NCBI GenBank assembly: GCA_009809945.1
Contig: WTPW01000617.1
Span: 117,160 to 181,159, forward strand
Length of the DNA: 64,000 bases
Direction of reading: 5' to 3'
Source of the DNA: Gigaspora margarita
Lineage: Eukaryota > Glomeromycota > Glomeromycetes > Diversisporales > Gigasporaceae
Below, piece by piece: positions 31,944-44,151 of this stretch. The position numbers and the translations under genes are program-made. Below the pieces are notes generated by a model that was not told the origin of the DNA, did not search any database, and worked only from the letters and a program-made list of their open reading frames with translations. The stretch's first letter is position 1, and each line of letters starts with the position of its first letter.

Positions 31944-32415
31944 TTTTTTTTTTTTTTTTATTTGTTAATGTCAAGTACAGGAATAGGATAGTAAGTTACA
32001 ATTATATCAGGATGATATATAAAGAAATACTATATTTAAAATTCCTAACTAATTATCTAATAATCTGTGCAATAGGACAAGCCTATCACTTGCAGTTAGG
32101 GCTAATCATTAAACTGCTACAGAAAAAGGATATGACATTTCACCTCATACTCTGTCTCTTATACACATCTTTTGTTGTTATCAGAAAAAATTTTGAATTT
32201 TTNTTTTTTTTTTTTTTTTTTTTTATTTGTTAATGTCAAGTACAGGAATAGGATAGTAAGTTACAATTATATCAGGATGATATATAAAGAAATACTATAT
32301 TTAAAATTCCTAACTAATTATCTAATAATCTGTGCAATAGGACAAGCCTATCACTTGCAGTTAGGGCTAATCATTAAACTGCTACAGAAAAAGGATATGA
32401 CATTTCACCTCATAC
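31944..32415. repeat. Identical tandem duplication around an adapter
   Basis: The run of T followed by atttgttaatgtcaagtaca to cacctcatact (about 31944-32151) recurs without a visible mismatch at 32203-32415. Read on the minus strand it looks like a retroelement 3' end with poly-A. The two copies are separated only by adapter and a stray fragment, so one copy is probably an assembly artefact. The long frames at 31877 and 32172 come from this artefact. Confidence 0.75.
32152..32202. other. Sequencing-adapter insertion (Tn5 mosaic end)
   Basis: CTGTCTCTTATACACATCT at 32152-32170 is exactly the 19-base Tn5 transposase mosaic end used in tagmentation library adapters. The next 31 bases match 25365-25395 and are followed by an ambiguous base at 32202. 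The region is technical, not biological. Confidence 0.95.
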
Positions 32416-32573
32416 TTTTCTATTTTAAACTAAAAGATTGGTTTTTTAGTTTAAGAAGGCTAAAAGAAACCAATGCTTGTAAATTCAATTCAGTAAATAT
32501 AATTTATAAATTAAATCTTCAATATAATCTACTGCTCTTCATTCCTAGTTTTAGTCAACTACATTGTGCTAGC

Positions 32574-33164
32574 AGGACCCTAAATAATCTATATAATATT
32601 ATATTTCTAAAATCGCTAATGGAGGGCCATTTTTTTAAAAGATTATATTTGAAAAGTAGGTATTGGATAAAAAGGTTATACAGTCGACTCCCGCAATAGT
32701 CACATCTCGCTATAGTCACAATCGCGCTATAGTCACCTTAATTTTATTTATCTGATCATATAAACTATATAAATTCTTTCTCGTTTTAGTCACAATTTCG
32801 CAATAGGCCCATAAAATGCTGATTTTAGCATGTGACTATTGCGGGAGTTGACTGTATTTGAAAACAGATAATAGGCAAAATGAGTATATTTAAAAGAATG
32901 CTAATAGTGTATATTTTTTAGATGTTATATTTGAAATGTGCTAATGAAAATATTCAGATCTGGTTTTTTTTTTTTTTTTTTTTAGAGAGTATTAGTTTAA
33001 AAAATTTTTTTTTTGAAAGTTTATATTTCTAAAAATGTTAAACAATTCCAAACTTGTTATCTAATGTTTGAAATATAGCTAATATATACCAAACCAGAAC
33101 TACTAACCAAAAAATTTTTTAATATGATCTTCAAATATAACCTCATATAGATTATTCAGGTCCT
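32574..33164. mobile_element. AGGACCC-end element, 8-bp duplication
   Basis: Inverted ends AGGACCCTAAATAATCTATA and AGGACCTGAATAATCTATA (complement). GTGCTAGC (32566-32573) and GTGCCAGC (33165-33172) are an 8-bp duplication with one change. It contains a separate TA element at 32681-32854. The interior has the same tatttgaaa/ttatatttg-type repeats as the 9713 copy. Confidence 0.65.
32681..32854. mobile_element. Tc1/mariner-like miniature element
   Basis: 174 bp with ends CAGTCGACTCCCGCAATAG and CAGTCAACTCCCGCAATAG (complement), flanked by TA (32679-32680, 32855-32856). Internal repeats of tcgctatagtcac. CAGT ends plus TA target fit the Tc1/mariner superfamily. Internally deleted. Confidence 0.8.
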
Positions 33165-33429
33165 GTGCCAGCTGTTTTATAAATATCTAGAACTTTTGTG
33201 TGATTTTTTGTAAAATGTTACATTCTGAAGTATATAAATAAGTTTCCTGAACATTTACTTTCTTTATATAATTACCAGGTAGGCCAAGTTAGGTTGTGAT
33301 AGGTCATAATTTGAAGTAACCTAATATGGTACAAATCTGTAACTTTTTACTAGGCCAGGTACAGGCTTGGGTTTATAAAATTTTTGGGCTTGGGCTTAAA
33401 TTTAAAAAAACCTGGCCCAACCTTTATAT

Positions 33430-34222
33430 GCTACATAAATTATATTCTTGATATCTATATATAAAAGATCTTCTAACTGTATTAAAAAAGTAACTTTAAT
33501 TTAACCCTAACCACAAGGCAAAAAGCATCTATAAAACTACTAACAAAAAAAAATTTCCTTGTGTTTAGAGTTAGAGTAGGACTCTAAAATATACATAAAT
33601 AGATCAGATATTAGTTTGCTTATTTTTGGGGTTTATGCAGATCTTATTATTTTTAGTAATTATTTGTTTATTTTTAAAGATTTTTTTGCAGATCTTTCTA
33701 TTTTTAGTAATTTAATAATTAATCTGATCTATCTATGTATATTTGGGTTCTGTTAGGTTAGGATCATCTTTTTGATACAGTTAGAAGGTCTTATATATAT
33801 AGATTAGTGATACTACCAAATTTGATTTTTAAAAAAGAACTATTTTATCTTCATTAAAGAAAATTAAAATTTTTTGTAAGGAAGAGCAAATAAAATTTAT
33901 ATATATTTCTTATAATTTCGTCTATTCAAAAAAAGTATCAAATAATTTCATCTTTCAAGTAAAATAGATCAAAAATAATTTTATCTTCAAATTTTAATTT
34001 TGGATTTTCAAACCTAAAATACTTTTGTTCTCATGTATAATATAGATACAATTTATACAGTATATAGGTATATATTGAACTAACTCTATTCTAATTAATT
34101 TATTTAATTGTTTTGAATATGTAGTATAGATCAATCATTTACACAATTTTTAGAAATTTTAGGAAATCTGATAATATAGAGATTACATGAATTTCAGTAT
34201 CATCCGATTTTAGCATTATCCT
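33430..34222. mobile_element. Degenerate Q-family copy
   Basis: tatattcttgatatctatat at 33440 and agttagaaggtctt near 33780 are the Q middle. ttttaggaaatctgataata at 34160 is the right arm. The left arm is missing. A GGACTCT miniature element (33579-33753) sits in the middle. Confidence 0.5.
33579..33753. mobile_element. TA-flanked miniature element, second copy
   Basis: Same 175-bp family as 31598-31772 (atagatcagatattagtttg; ctgatctatctatgtatat). It is inserted between ttagagttagagTA and TAggttagg of a Q repeat. The right end is diverged. Confidence 0.55.
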
Positions 34223-34275
34223 TGACAATATATAATAATATGTAATATGATTTATTATATATAGTAATATATAAT

Positions 34276-34794
34276 GTCACAGATTATCATGAAATTCATG
34301 CGATTCCGTATCATCAGATTTTCTAAAATTTCTGAAAATCGTATAAATAATCAATCTAATTGATCTAAACCATATAATCAAAACAATTGAATGCTATAAC
34401 TAGGAGTAATTCAATATTGTCTATATGCTGCATAAATGGTATTCTTGATATCTATATATAAAGATCTTCTAACTGTATTAAAAGAGTAATCCTAATCCTA
34501 ACCCTAAACATGAGACAAACTTTTTTTTTGTTAGTGGTTTTATAGATTCTTTTTTGTCTTGTGGTTAGGATTAGGATTAGAGTTAAGATCACTTTTTTGA
34601 TATAGTTAGAAGGTCTTTTATATAGATATCAAGAATATAATTTATGCAGCATATAAGCATACCAACTGGTTATAGTATTCGATTAATTTAATTATGTGTA
34701 GATTAATTGTTTATACAATTTTTGAAAATTTTAGAAAATCTGATAATATGAGATTATGTGGATTTAATGATAATCTAATTTCATGATAATTCAC
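34276..34794. mobile_element. Q-family element with perfect 10-bp duplication
   Basis: 519 bp. AATATATAAT is duplicated exactly at 34266-34275 and 34795-34804. Ends GTCACAGATTATCATG and GTGAATTATCATG (complement). It carries the unoccupied version of the site filled by the nested element at 28653-29041. Confidence 0.75.
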
Positions 34795-34842
34795 AATATA
34801 TAATATTATAATATTATTTATTACATTATTTATATAGAAAAC

Positions 34843-35500
34843 TAAATTTGTCGCACCTGCAACATGTCGCACTTGCGATATATCACATTTGCAACATGTT
34901 GCACCCCTAATTCGACCAATCAAATCATATGATTTTATAGGCAAAAACATTTATTTTTTAAAAATTTAAAATTTTACTTAATAAAATATAAAATATATAT
35001 AAAATAGCATTTTATATAACGTAAAATTTTATTCTGAACAACTTTTTCTAAGTCATAAAGATAGAACGTCTTAGTAAAAAAAATGTTTTATAAGAAAAAT
35101 CAAAAATTTTCAAAGTTAGCACTTATAAAACTTTTTTTTTACTAAAACAATCTACCTTTTTAACTTAGAAAAAGTTGTTTAACATAAAATTTTACATATA
35201 ATACTTAAATATAAATATAGATTATATTAATAAAAAAAGCTTTTATATGTGCTAACGTTCAAAATTTTTGATTTTTCTTATAAAATATTTTTTTTACTAA
35301 GATAATCTATCTTTATAACTTAGAAACAGTTGTTTAGAATAATATTTTACACTATATATTTTGATATTGCTTATTTATTTTTACATTTTACTAGTAAAAT
35401 TTTTAATTTTTAAAATATAAAATTTTTTGTTTACAAAATCGTATGATTTGATTGGTCAGAATCAGAAGTGTGACATGTCGTGGGTATGACAAATTTCTAT
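34843..35500. mobile_element. Inverted-repeat element with gtcgcac ends
   Basis: aaatttgtcgcacctgcaac at 34845 is mirrored near 35497 as the complement of aaatttgtcatacccacga. Both are followed inward by acatgtcgcact-type, ttcgaccaatcaaatcatat and poly-T words. The core is a D-related palindrome in three pieces (35030-35345). No frame and no clear target duplication. Confidence 0.6.
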
Positions 35501-36609
35501 TCCTATTTATATATAGTATAAGTAGTAATAATATAGTTAACTTTTTATAAATACCCTCTATAAGTGCATTTTTATATATTTTCTATAAGTATATTATTGA
35601 TTGGTTTAATATTTATAGAATGTAATAAATATATAATAAAAGAACCTTCTTTAATCTTTATTAAATAACTCATAACTAATTCTAATACATTATATTTTTT
35701 ATTTATTATATATACTATATCCTATTGTAAATAAGCACCCCTTTTTTTAAAATTTTAAACTTAAATATCTTAATAGTATTCCTATAAATCTAAACTGAAC
35801 TGAACTTTGGTCAAGTTCAGGTTATATTCAATATTGAACTTTTAAGTCAAGTTCATGTTTAGTTCAGGTTCAATATTGAAATTTTAAGTCAAGTTCATGT
35901 TCAGTTTAGGTTTAGTTCAAGGTTCATGAACATGTTTAGGTTTAGTAACAAGTAAATAGTGAAATATGTTTATTAAATATTTTTTTACTATCTTTAGAAT
36001 TTTTGAATTTGAAGTTTTTTAAAAAAATCTTTTTTTTTTACTAAGTAAGCCTTTTTTCAACTTCTACAAAGAGTTGTAGATGAGCATCTTGTGATTAAAA
36101 TGGTATTAAATCAAACCTAGTAGATCATGAGATATAAGTATTTTAGTTTTTGTATCTATATATTTTTTTTATATAAATAAAGAAGAAAGCAAATAGCTAT
36201 AAAGACTAAATACTTATATCTCATAATCTACTAGACCTATTTTAATATTTTAACTACTATTTTGATTACAAAACTCTCTTCTACAACTTTAATTAGAGAT
36301 TAAAAAAAGATTTACTTAGTAAAAATAATATTTTTTATAATTTTATTAATAAAATTATAAAAAATATTATCATTCTCAAATGTTTACTAATTAATAAATT
36401 TGTTCTATATATAAAATACATCATATCAATATACTTTTACTTTATAATTTTAAATTTTAAGAAAAAGATACTTAATTTTGAATTTTTGATTAAAAATTCC
36501 AAAATTAAACATTTTTTTCTTAAAATTTAAAATTATAAAGTAAATATATACTATTATAGTGTATTTTTATATATAGAGCAAGTCTATTTAGAGCATAAAG
36601 ATATAATTA

Positions 36610-37162
36610 CCATATATTCCCAAAAATAAGCTACTCCGAAAATAAGCTACCCCCTGTTTAAATCCAAAAACGTAAAAACCTTTTTTACCCGAAAATAAGC
36701 TACCCCATGATCGATAATGGTTGCTACATAGTAAAGCCTAAATTTTACTATGCAAATCGTTTATAATCGCTTAAGTAAACTTAATCAGAAGATCAAAATG
36801 TATATACTCTAAAATTTTCATAAAATCAGAGAAGAGAACTTTTTATTATTTGAGTTTTAATTTTTACATTTGACAGAAAAATTAAAATTTTTTTAAAAAA
36901 TATATACAACGAACATAAAAATTAAAACTCAAATAATAAAAAGTTCTCCGATTTGCATGAAAATTTTAGAGTATATGTATTTTGATCTCCTTAATAAGTT
37001 TACTTAAGCGATTTTGATCGATTTATATAGTAAAATTTAGACTTTACTATGTAATGACTACTTATGATTACTAAAAACCTCTTTCACCCAAAAATAAGCT
37101 ATCCCCATTTTTTTTACTTAAAATCGCCCAAAAAAAGGTAGCTTATTTTTGTGAATATATGG
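36610..37162. mobile_element. P element, caaaaataagctac ends, TA target
   Basis: 553 bp. Ends CCATATATTCCCAAAAATAA and CCATATATTCACAAAAATAA (complement), flanked by TA (36608-36609, 37163-37164). Removing it gives ataattaattagtaaaa, identical to the A-array sequence at 37490. Nearly palindromic throughout. Related copies lie near 53960-54264/58629-58705 and 59105-59470. Confidence 0.75.
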
Positions 37163-38182
37163 TAATTAGTAAAATATTAAAAATCATATCTTTTTTTTAT
37201 AATTTTATTAATAAAATCATATAAAATATCATGATCCTCAAAATTTTACTAATTAATGCTATCTTAATGCTATAAGTAAATTTGTTCTATGTATAAAAAT
37301 ACACTATATTAGCATATATTTACTTTATAATTTTAAATTTTAAGTAAAGATATTTTAATTTTGAATTTTTGATCAAAAATTTTAAAATTAAATATTATTT
37401 TCTTAAAACTTAAAATTATAAAGTAAACATATACTAATATAGTATATTTTTATGCATAAAACAAGTCTACTTAGAGCATAAAGATATAATTAATTAGTAA
37501 AACAATTATTATAAAATGCACATATGGTATTTTATTACTATAGGTAAATCAGATTTGCAAATCTGTGTAACAAAAACAAATAAATAAAATTTACAAAATT
37601 TTAATTACTTTAGGGTTAGAGTGAGGCCTGGAATTTTATCTAGGCATTAGTATATACAAAATTTAGCAAGAAATTTTTTTTATTAAAGCCCTAAAGGTGG
37701 TTTCATAAGCAAAATTTTGTAATATGAATATTTTTTTAAAAAATATACAAAAAAACGAAAAGTTTATATAACACCTGATCTTAAATTTTAATTGGCTATT
37801 CTAATAGTTTTGTGTAATATGGTATAAAAACACCATAGGTGCGTTTTAGTAAAACTCTTAGTAAAATGTTGATGATTTATTTTTTAAAATTTTATTAATA
37901 AAATTATAAAAAATATCATGATTTTCAAAATTTTACTAATTAATTATATCTTTATGTTCTAAGTAGACTTGTTTTACATATAAAAATATACTATATTAGT
38001 ATATTTACTTTATAATTTTAAATTTTAAAAAAAAAGATGTTTAATTTTTGAATTTTTGTTCAAAAATTTGAAATTAAATATCTTTTTCTTAAAATTTAAA
38101 ATTATAAAATAAATATATACTAATATGCTATATTTTTATACATAGAACAAATTTATTTATAGTATTAAGATAGTATTAATTA

Positions 38183-38334
38183 GAGCCATATTATTAATTA
38201 CCTGATTATTTATTATTAGAAGCCTACCCTCTTCTTTCCTCTTTAATATAGATTTGGTCAGGTTCCTATATATAATTTCAACATTTTTTACCCCTTTCCC
38301 CTCCTAAAAAATCACCTGATTTTGGCACTTCCCT
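38183..38334. mobile_element. B-family miniature element
   Basis: Flanked by TA (38181-38182, 38335-38336). Removal restores attaattagtaaaattttga, as seen in intact A units, so the TA duplication is demonstrated. Confidence 0.8.
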
Positions 38335-38592
38335 TAGTAAAATTTTGAGAATTATGAAATTTTTTATAATTTTATTAATAAAATTATAAAAAATAATATA
38401 ATTCTTAATATTTTATTAATTAATTCTATTTTTATGCTTTAAGTAGACTTGTTTTTACATATAAAATTACACTATATTAGTATATAGTTATTTTATAATT
38501 TTAAATTTTAAAAAAAGAATGCTTAATTTTAAAATTTTTGATCAAAATTCAAAATTAAGCATCTTTTTTTTAAAATTTAAAATTATAAAGTA

Positions 38593-38746
38593 AGGGGAGT
38601 GACAAAAATCAGATAATTTTTTAGGGGGGGAGGGGGGTAAAAAAAGTTGAAATTATATATAGGAACCTAATCAAATTTATATTAAGGAGAGGAGAGGGAA
38701 GGTAGGTTTCTAATAAAAAATAATTAGGTGATTAATGACAGGGCCC
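38593..38746. mobile_element. B-family miniature element, inverted
   Basis: AGGGGAGTGACAAAAATCAG to ...aatgacagggccc, TA at 38591-38592 and 38747-38748. The empty site aaattataaagtaaatata is present at 36535. Confidence 0.8.
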
Positions 38747-39049
38747 TAAATATATATTGGTATGATATATTTTTTATGTATAGAACAAATTTATTTATAG
38801 CATTAAGATAGTATTAATTAGTAAACATTTGAGAATTATAATATTTTTTATAATTTTATTAATAAAATTATAACAAATATTATTAATTTTAGATTTTTAT
38901 TAAGTAAATCTCTTTTTAATCTTTAATTAAAGTTGTAGAAGAAAGTTTTGTGATCAAAATAGTGATTAAAATATTAAAATTAGTCTAGTGGATTGCAAGA
39001 TATAAGTATTTTAGTTTTTATAACTATTTGCTTTCTTTTAGCAAAAATA

Positions 39050-39300
39050 CCTAAAATTTAAGAAGCAAAAAAACAGTTTTTGGCAATTATCTTGGCATCC
39101 AGTAGTCCAATTTGAATTAGTTTTTTTTAAAATAAAGCTCTCAGTAAGGTGCATTTAATAAAAAAAGTTTATTCAATTCTAATTACTGGATTAGAAGTTA
39201 TTAAAGTAAATAGATTTTGTCATTTTTTAGCAAATTAGGTCAAAATTGGCCAAAATCTAGTTATGACCTATATGAGAGATGTCTGGATCCTTTTTCTTCT
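39050..39300. repeat. R-family repeat, inverted copy
   Basis: cagtttttggcaattatctt, ataaagctctcagtaaggtg and aatctagttatgaccta are the complements of the 16452 copy in the same order. Confidence 0.65.
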
Positions 39301-40194
39301 TTATTTATATAAAGAAAATATATAGTCATAAAAACTAAAATACTTATATTTTGTAATTTACTGGGTTGATTTTAATATTTTAACTACCATTTTGATCACA
39401 AGATACTTCTTTACAACTTTTTTTAGAAGTTGAAAAAGGGGATCGTCTAAAGCGAAGTAGAATCACGTGACAGTTGGCCAATTAAATTATCAAATTTTGA
39501 TGATCTTCAGTGAAGCAAACAAAAAAGAGAAGCGAAAACCTTGAAAAATACAAAAAATAGCAGTCTAAACTTACCTTGGTGTTTTAATTAAAAATGTCAG
39601 AAAGGCAATTTTGCTTATATATTATAATCTAAAACCTTTTTAACTCTAATTTAAGATGATTCTAACCCTAAAGTTAATTCGATAAAATATATTATAAGAA
39701 TCTACTCCACTTTAGATGTCCTCTAAAAAAGGTTTACTTAGTAATAAAAAAAGATTTCTTTGAAAAACTCCAAATTTGAAAATTTTAACAACAATAAAAA
39801 AATATTTAGTAAATATATCTTTATCGTTTATTATGTTTTGTCACTGAATCTGAACATGTTTAGAACCTTGAACTGAACCTAAATAGAACTTATTTTAAGT
39901 TCAGGTTTAGATTTATATTTATAAATTTTAAGTTCAGGTTTAGGTTTAAAAATTTTTTCAAGTTTAGGTTCAGGTTCATTAAATCTAAACCTGAACTTTT
40001 ATTGAACTAAACTGAATTTCAGAACCCTATATCTTAACAATTAACTCATATAATTTAATAAAATTTGATTTATTTCAATTTTATAAATTTATAAAATTGA
40101 AATAAAATAAATTTTATTAAATTTAATAAGTTAATTGCTAAAATATTTAAGTTTAAAAATTTAAAAAAGTATGCTTATTCATGGTAGGATATGG

Positions 40195-41650
40195 TAATAT
40201 TTACATTACTAGGAACCAGAAACCGGTATGAGTCTGGAGCGTTAAAATTTATAATTATATATATTTTAAAAAAATGTACTTGTTACCAGTGGTGACAGTA
40301 ACTAGATTAGAGTTAGGGTTAAATTTAAAGTTAGAAGAAGGTTTATTATATAATAAAACACCTCAAAAAGCATTTTTAGCTAGAAAAAAATATTGGTTTT
40401 ATAGGCACAATTTAAAGTTATTGCGATTTGTAATTTTTTAAATTTTTTTGTCATAACTAATCTAGCAATTTGATTGGCTCAGAACTGTAACCACAGTTAC
40501 AAATAGATTCGCTCATATATTTTTATAATAAATTTATTTTTTATTTTTTTTTATATTTTTATAACAAAATATTTTTTATATATATATATATATATTTATA
40601 ACAAATTTATTTATTTTTTTATTTTTTTTATTATTATTTTTTATTATTATTATTTTTTTTTTTTTTTTTTTTTTTTATTTTTTTTATTTTTATTTTTTTA
40701 TTTTATTTTTTTTATTTTATTTTTTTTTATATATATTTATATTTATAAATTTATAACAAAATTATTATTATTATATTTTTTATATATTTTTATAATGAAA
40801 TTATTAGTATTATTTTTTTTAACAATTTTTTTTTTATTTTTATAATGAATTTTATATTTTCATAATTTTATATTTTTTTTAATTTTTTATTTTTTATTAT
40901 TATTATTTTTTTTATATTTTATAAAGAGTACATTTATTCATCGCATAGTGTGACATAACTTATATGTCACTTTTATATGATTGATCAATCAAAATTTAAA
41001 TCACATGTAATATAGCATGATCAGAAAATTTCAAAACAAAACGTTCGTTTGTCAAAAATTGGTTATAACTCAAAATTTAGTATATGAAACTACTCTTCAA
41101 GTTTTAACAAAAAAAATTCCTTGCAAAATTTTATTATAAACACCTCTCTCCCCACCTACACACTACTCTTAGCTCACCCTAACCCTAACTAACAAAAAAT
41201 GGATTATTTTTAGTTGTTTTGATTTTACATTATACGTGATCTTATGATCTGCAACAGATGTAATAACATCGCATCTGCGTTGTATAAATTCTCCCTTTTA
41301 TAAATTATTATTATTATTATTTTTTTTATGAATTTATTTTACTGAATTTTTTTATTTTTTTGTAATTTTTTTATTTTTTTTTTAATTTTTTTTAATTTTT
41401 TTTTTTTAATTTTTTTAATTTATTTTTTATTTTTATAATATATCAGATAAAAATAAATTGGTTCCAAGCTCTAATTTATTTTTTTTGTTAATTAATTTTT
41501 TAAATTTAACAGGGGAGGAGGTTTTTTTTATTTATTAAATTTATTATTATTTTTTTTTATTTAATTTAACTTATCGGGAGGGGTTTTAATTTATTTAATT
41601 TATTGAAGACTTTTTAATTTAATTTAATTTTTTTTTTTTAATTTATTTAA
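40195..41650. repeat. Low-complexity T/A tracts
   Basis: 40530-40920 and 41300-41650 are T-rich tracts with interspersed A. Between them is a copy of the unnamed repeat also at 10550 and 37620. No gene. Confidence 0.6.
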
Positions 41651-42900
41651 TTATTTTTTTTTTAGAACTAAAAAAATGGAATAGGCATGACAAAAAAGGG
41701 GACGAACAAAACAAGAAGGAAAATGGATCGAGAAAATAAGAAAAAAAATGGAACAGTAATTGCAAGAAAATGGGACAAGAACAAGAAAAGTGACAAAGAT
41801 GGCGAAAAAGGCGAAAAAGAAAAATAATTCAAAGACGTACTGAGGCAGAGAAACATTAATATAAATATGAACACAAATAAAAATTGACTCGACCAAGAAC
41901 AAAAAAAACCTACTAGCAAGAAATGACGAAGAATTCACTAAAGAACATAACAAAGAAAAACCCCACTAAATATAGTGAACCTACTCACTAAAAAATGCTA
42001 AATTTACTGAAAGAACTATAGAAAATTGACAAAGGACTCTGAGTGAATTCACCAAAACTGACAAAGATTAATACAAGAAACAACGAATTTACCATAAAAA
42101 CCCACAAAAAAAATAACGAAGAGCCCTGAATGAATCTACTAAAAATAATGAAGAGCCCACGAAAAATGAGAAAAACAATGAAGAAAATACAACAAATACA
42201 AAAAATTTTAATGAAAAAAATATACTAAATCACCAAAATAATGGGAAATCTACGCAACACAAAGATAATATCAAAAAATAATGAATTTACAGAATAACCC
42301 ACAAAAAATAACAAAAAGACCTAAACAAACCCACTAAAAATAACGAAAAGCTTACAGAAAAATGAGAAAAATGATGAAGAAATATACCAAATACAAAAGA
42401 ACTTAATAGAAAAAAACCTACCAAATCACCAAAGTAACGAAAAATCTACATGCCTTCAAGACAGTTCTGAGGCTTCAACTATAGCTTCAACTATGGCTCC
42501 AATGACAGCTCTAGCGATGACTTTAGTAACAGCTCCAACGACAGCTCTGAAAAAAATATATTTGTGTTAAAAAATAAAAAATATATATATTTGTATTAAA
42601 ATAAAAAAAAATATTTATAAATTAGTGCTATAATACAGTAATAAACTGTATATATATATATATATATATAAATACTATGCTTTGTTTGCCCATTCTAATT
42701 GTATTATTTTCATTTTAAAGAAAAGAACGTAAGAACATTAGTACTGTAATAAACTATAATATAAAAAAAATTAATTGTGCTATGTCTGTTCTAGTACATT
42801 CTATTCTGTTCATTTTAAAAAAGAATGTTAGTACTATAATAAAAAAAAAAGAAAAAAAAAAAACTACTATGCTACGTCCATTATTGTTCAGCTCTAGCGA
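41651..42900. repeat. A-rich tract with about 205-bp tandem duplication
   Basis: 42060-42260 and 42270-42460 are diverged direct copies (aacccacaaaaaataacg; ctactaaaaataatgaa; atgagaaaaa). 42470-42550 is a short agctccaacgac run. 42640-42890 contains two copies of a ttagtactgtaataaac segment. The frames on the minus strand (41651-41953) are Phe/Ser/Leu translations of the purine tract and are not called. Confidence 0.55.
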
Positions 42901-43518
42901 CAGTTCTAAAAAATAAAAAAAAACAAAAAAAAAACAAACAAAAAAGATATGAAAAAAATAAAAAAATAAAACTGCATAGATCTTATTGTGTATCCGAGTT
43001 CTGTAATTATTTTTTTAGTATAGTATTGTATAAAAAGTGCATAAAACTTTTGTAGTTGTTGTACAACTATGCAAATATAGGTACGCGGCATTACATCTAA
43101 AAATGCAACAACTATGTTTTTGATATTTTTATTAAAAATGTATCAAAAACATAGTTATAGTCATCAAAGAGTATAAAAGTATGAGTCTGTCGCTATGCTC
43201 CAGACAATTACTTTAACTAAAAATGATCTTTATATGTGCACATGTTTTCTTAATCGTATGCATTAATATATATTCAAGCATATATTTCGGAATCATGTGC
43301 ATTTTATTTCATCTAAATTTTATATAAAAAAATTAAGAGAAAATTGTAGATAAGAGCCCAAAATTGAAAATAATTACAAAAGTTTGACCAATAAAGAGCA
43401 ACAATAATGTTTATATCAACTAATGTATTTTATAGCTATAATTGTCAAATAAGATTTGAATTAACCAATAGCATATTGAATAAAGTATTGTTATATATAA
43501 AAATAATTACTACATATA
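42901..43518. other. AT-rich non-coding stretch
   Basis: A 30-bp hairpin around 43110-43150 (acaactatgtttttgata... inverted). No gene or bounded element is seen. Confidence 0.5.
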
Positions 43519-44135
43519 GGCTGATGCAAAAAGATTTGCACCTCAAATAGCTCTGATTAAAATATTTTTTGTACAAATTAATTTTTAATTTTTTTAATTT
43601 AATATAATTATTAGGTTACCGGATTGATAAAAATAAAATTATTTTGATTATTTTATTGATAAAATAAAAAAATTATTAATAGCAACTTTTTTTAAAAATA
43701 TTTACTATATAATTTACTATAGTAATTTATATATACGCATATATAGTAAAAAGATCAAATCATTTTACTTTAAAGCTAAATTTCTTCACAACCAGTGATT
43801 CAATTTTGCTCAAATTTTAACTATATCTTTATCATATGCACATTAATGCACTTGCATAGTACAAGCTCATACAACTGCATATTGGTTGCGAAATTATTTA
43901 AAATATCTTTTTTTTTAAAAAAATTTTTTTCTTTTTTTTCAAATACAGTGAATTGTACATACTTAATTATTAAAATAAAACAATATTAAGACAATAAAAA
44001 TAATATAATAAGTTAGATTAAAACCTATTTTATTTGATAATAAAAAATTTTTAATAATTAATCAAGAATAAAAAAACTTTTTCTTAGTGTCAAAATTACG
44101 AAGTTTTTTGAGGGGCAAATCTTTTTGCACTGGCC
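43519..44135. mobile_element. GGCTGATGCAAAAAG element
   Basis: 617 bp. Ends GGCTGATGCAAAAAGATTTG and GGCCAGTGCAAAAAGATTTG (complement), followed inward by cacctcaaa / ccctcaaa. CATATA is repeated outside both (43513-43518, 44136-44141). No transposase; the frame at 43795 is base-composition noise. Confidence 0.65.
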
Positions 44136-44151
44136 CATATAGTGTATATTA

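Larger units (their letters stand above)
36310..38880. repeat. A-family array, second cluster
   Basis: Palindromic units with ttttattaataaaat cores near 36342, 37205, 37895, 38372 and 38855, and ttgatcaaaaat cores near 36493, 37372, 38055 and 38540. Spacing is enlarged where other elements have landed. Confidence 0.65.
35717..40194. mobile_element. 4.5-kb fold-back element with ggttcagg arms
   Basis: Outer arms: tatcctattgtaaataagca at the left and tatcctaccatgaataagca (complement) at the right. Next come arrays of gttcaggttta words (35800-35960; inverted 39890-40010) and ctagacctattttaat/ctttactaagtaaa-type segments mirrored around an A-family array. It contains further elements at 36610-37162, 38183-38334 and 38593-38746. 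No coding frame. Limits are set by loss of arm similarity. Confidence 0.6.

Noticed and set aside
31877..32699. Two overlapping long frames (118 and 175 residues) with poly-Phe
   Set aside because: They run through the T homopolymers, the adapter and the duplicated segment, so they are artefacts of a misassembly.
34711..34950. 79-residue minus frame with Cys-x-x-Cys
   Set aside because: It spans the boundary between a Q element and the next inverted-repeat element; the Cys codons come from the tgcgac repeat.
41651..41953. Overlapping Phe/Leu/Val-rich frames on the minus strand that look like membrane proteins
   Set aside because: They are the complement of a purine-rich tract; hydrophobicity follows from base composition.
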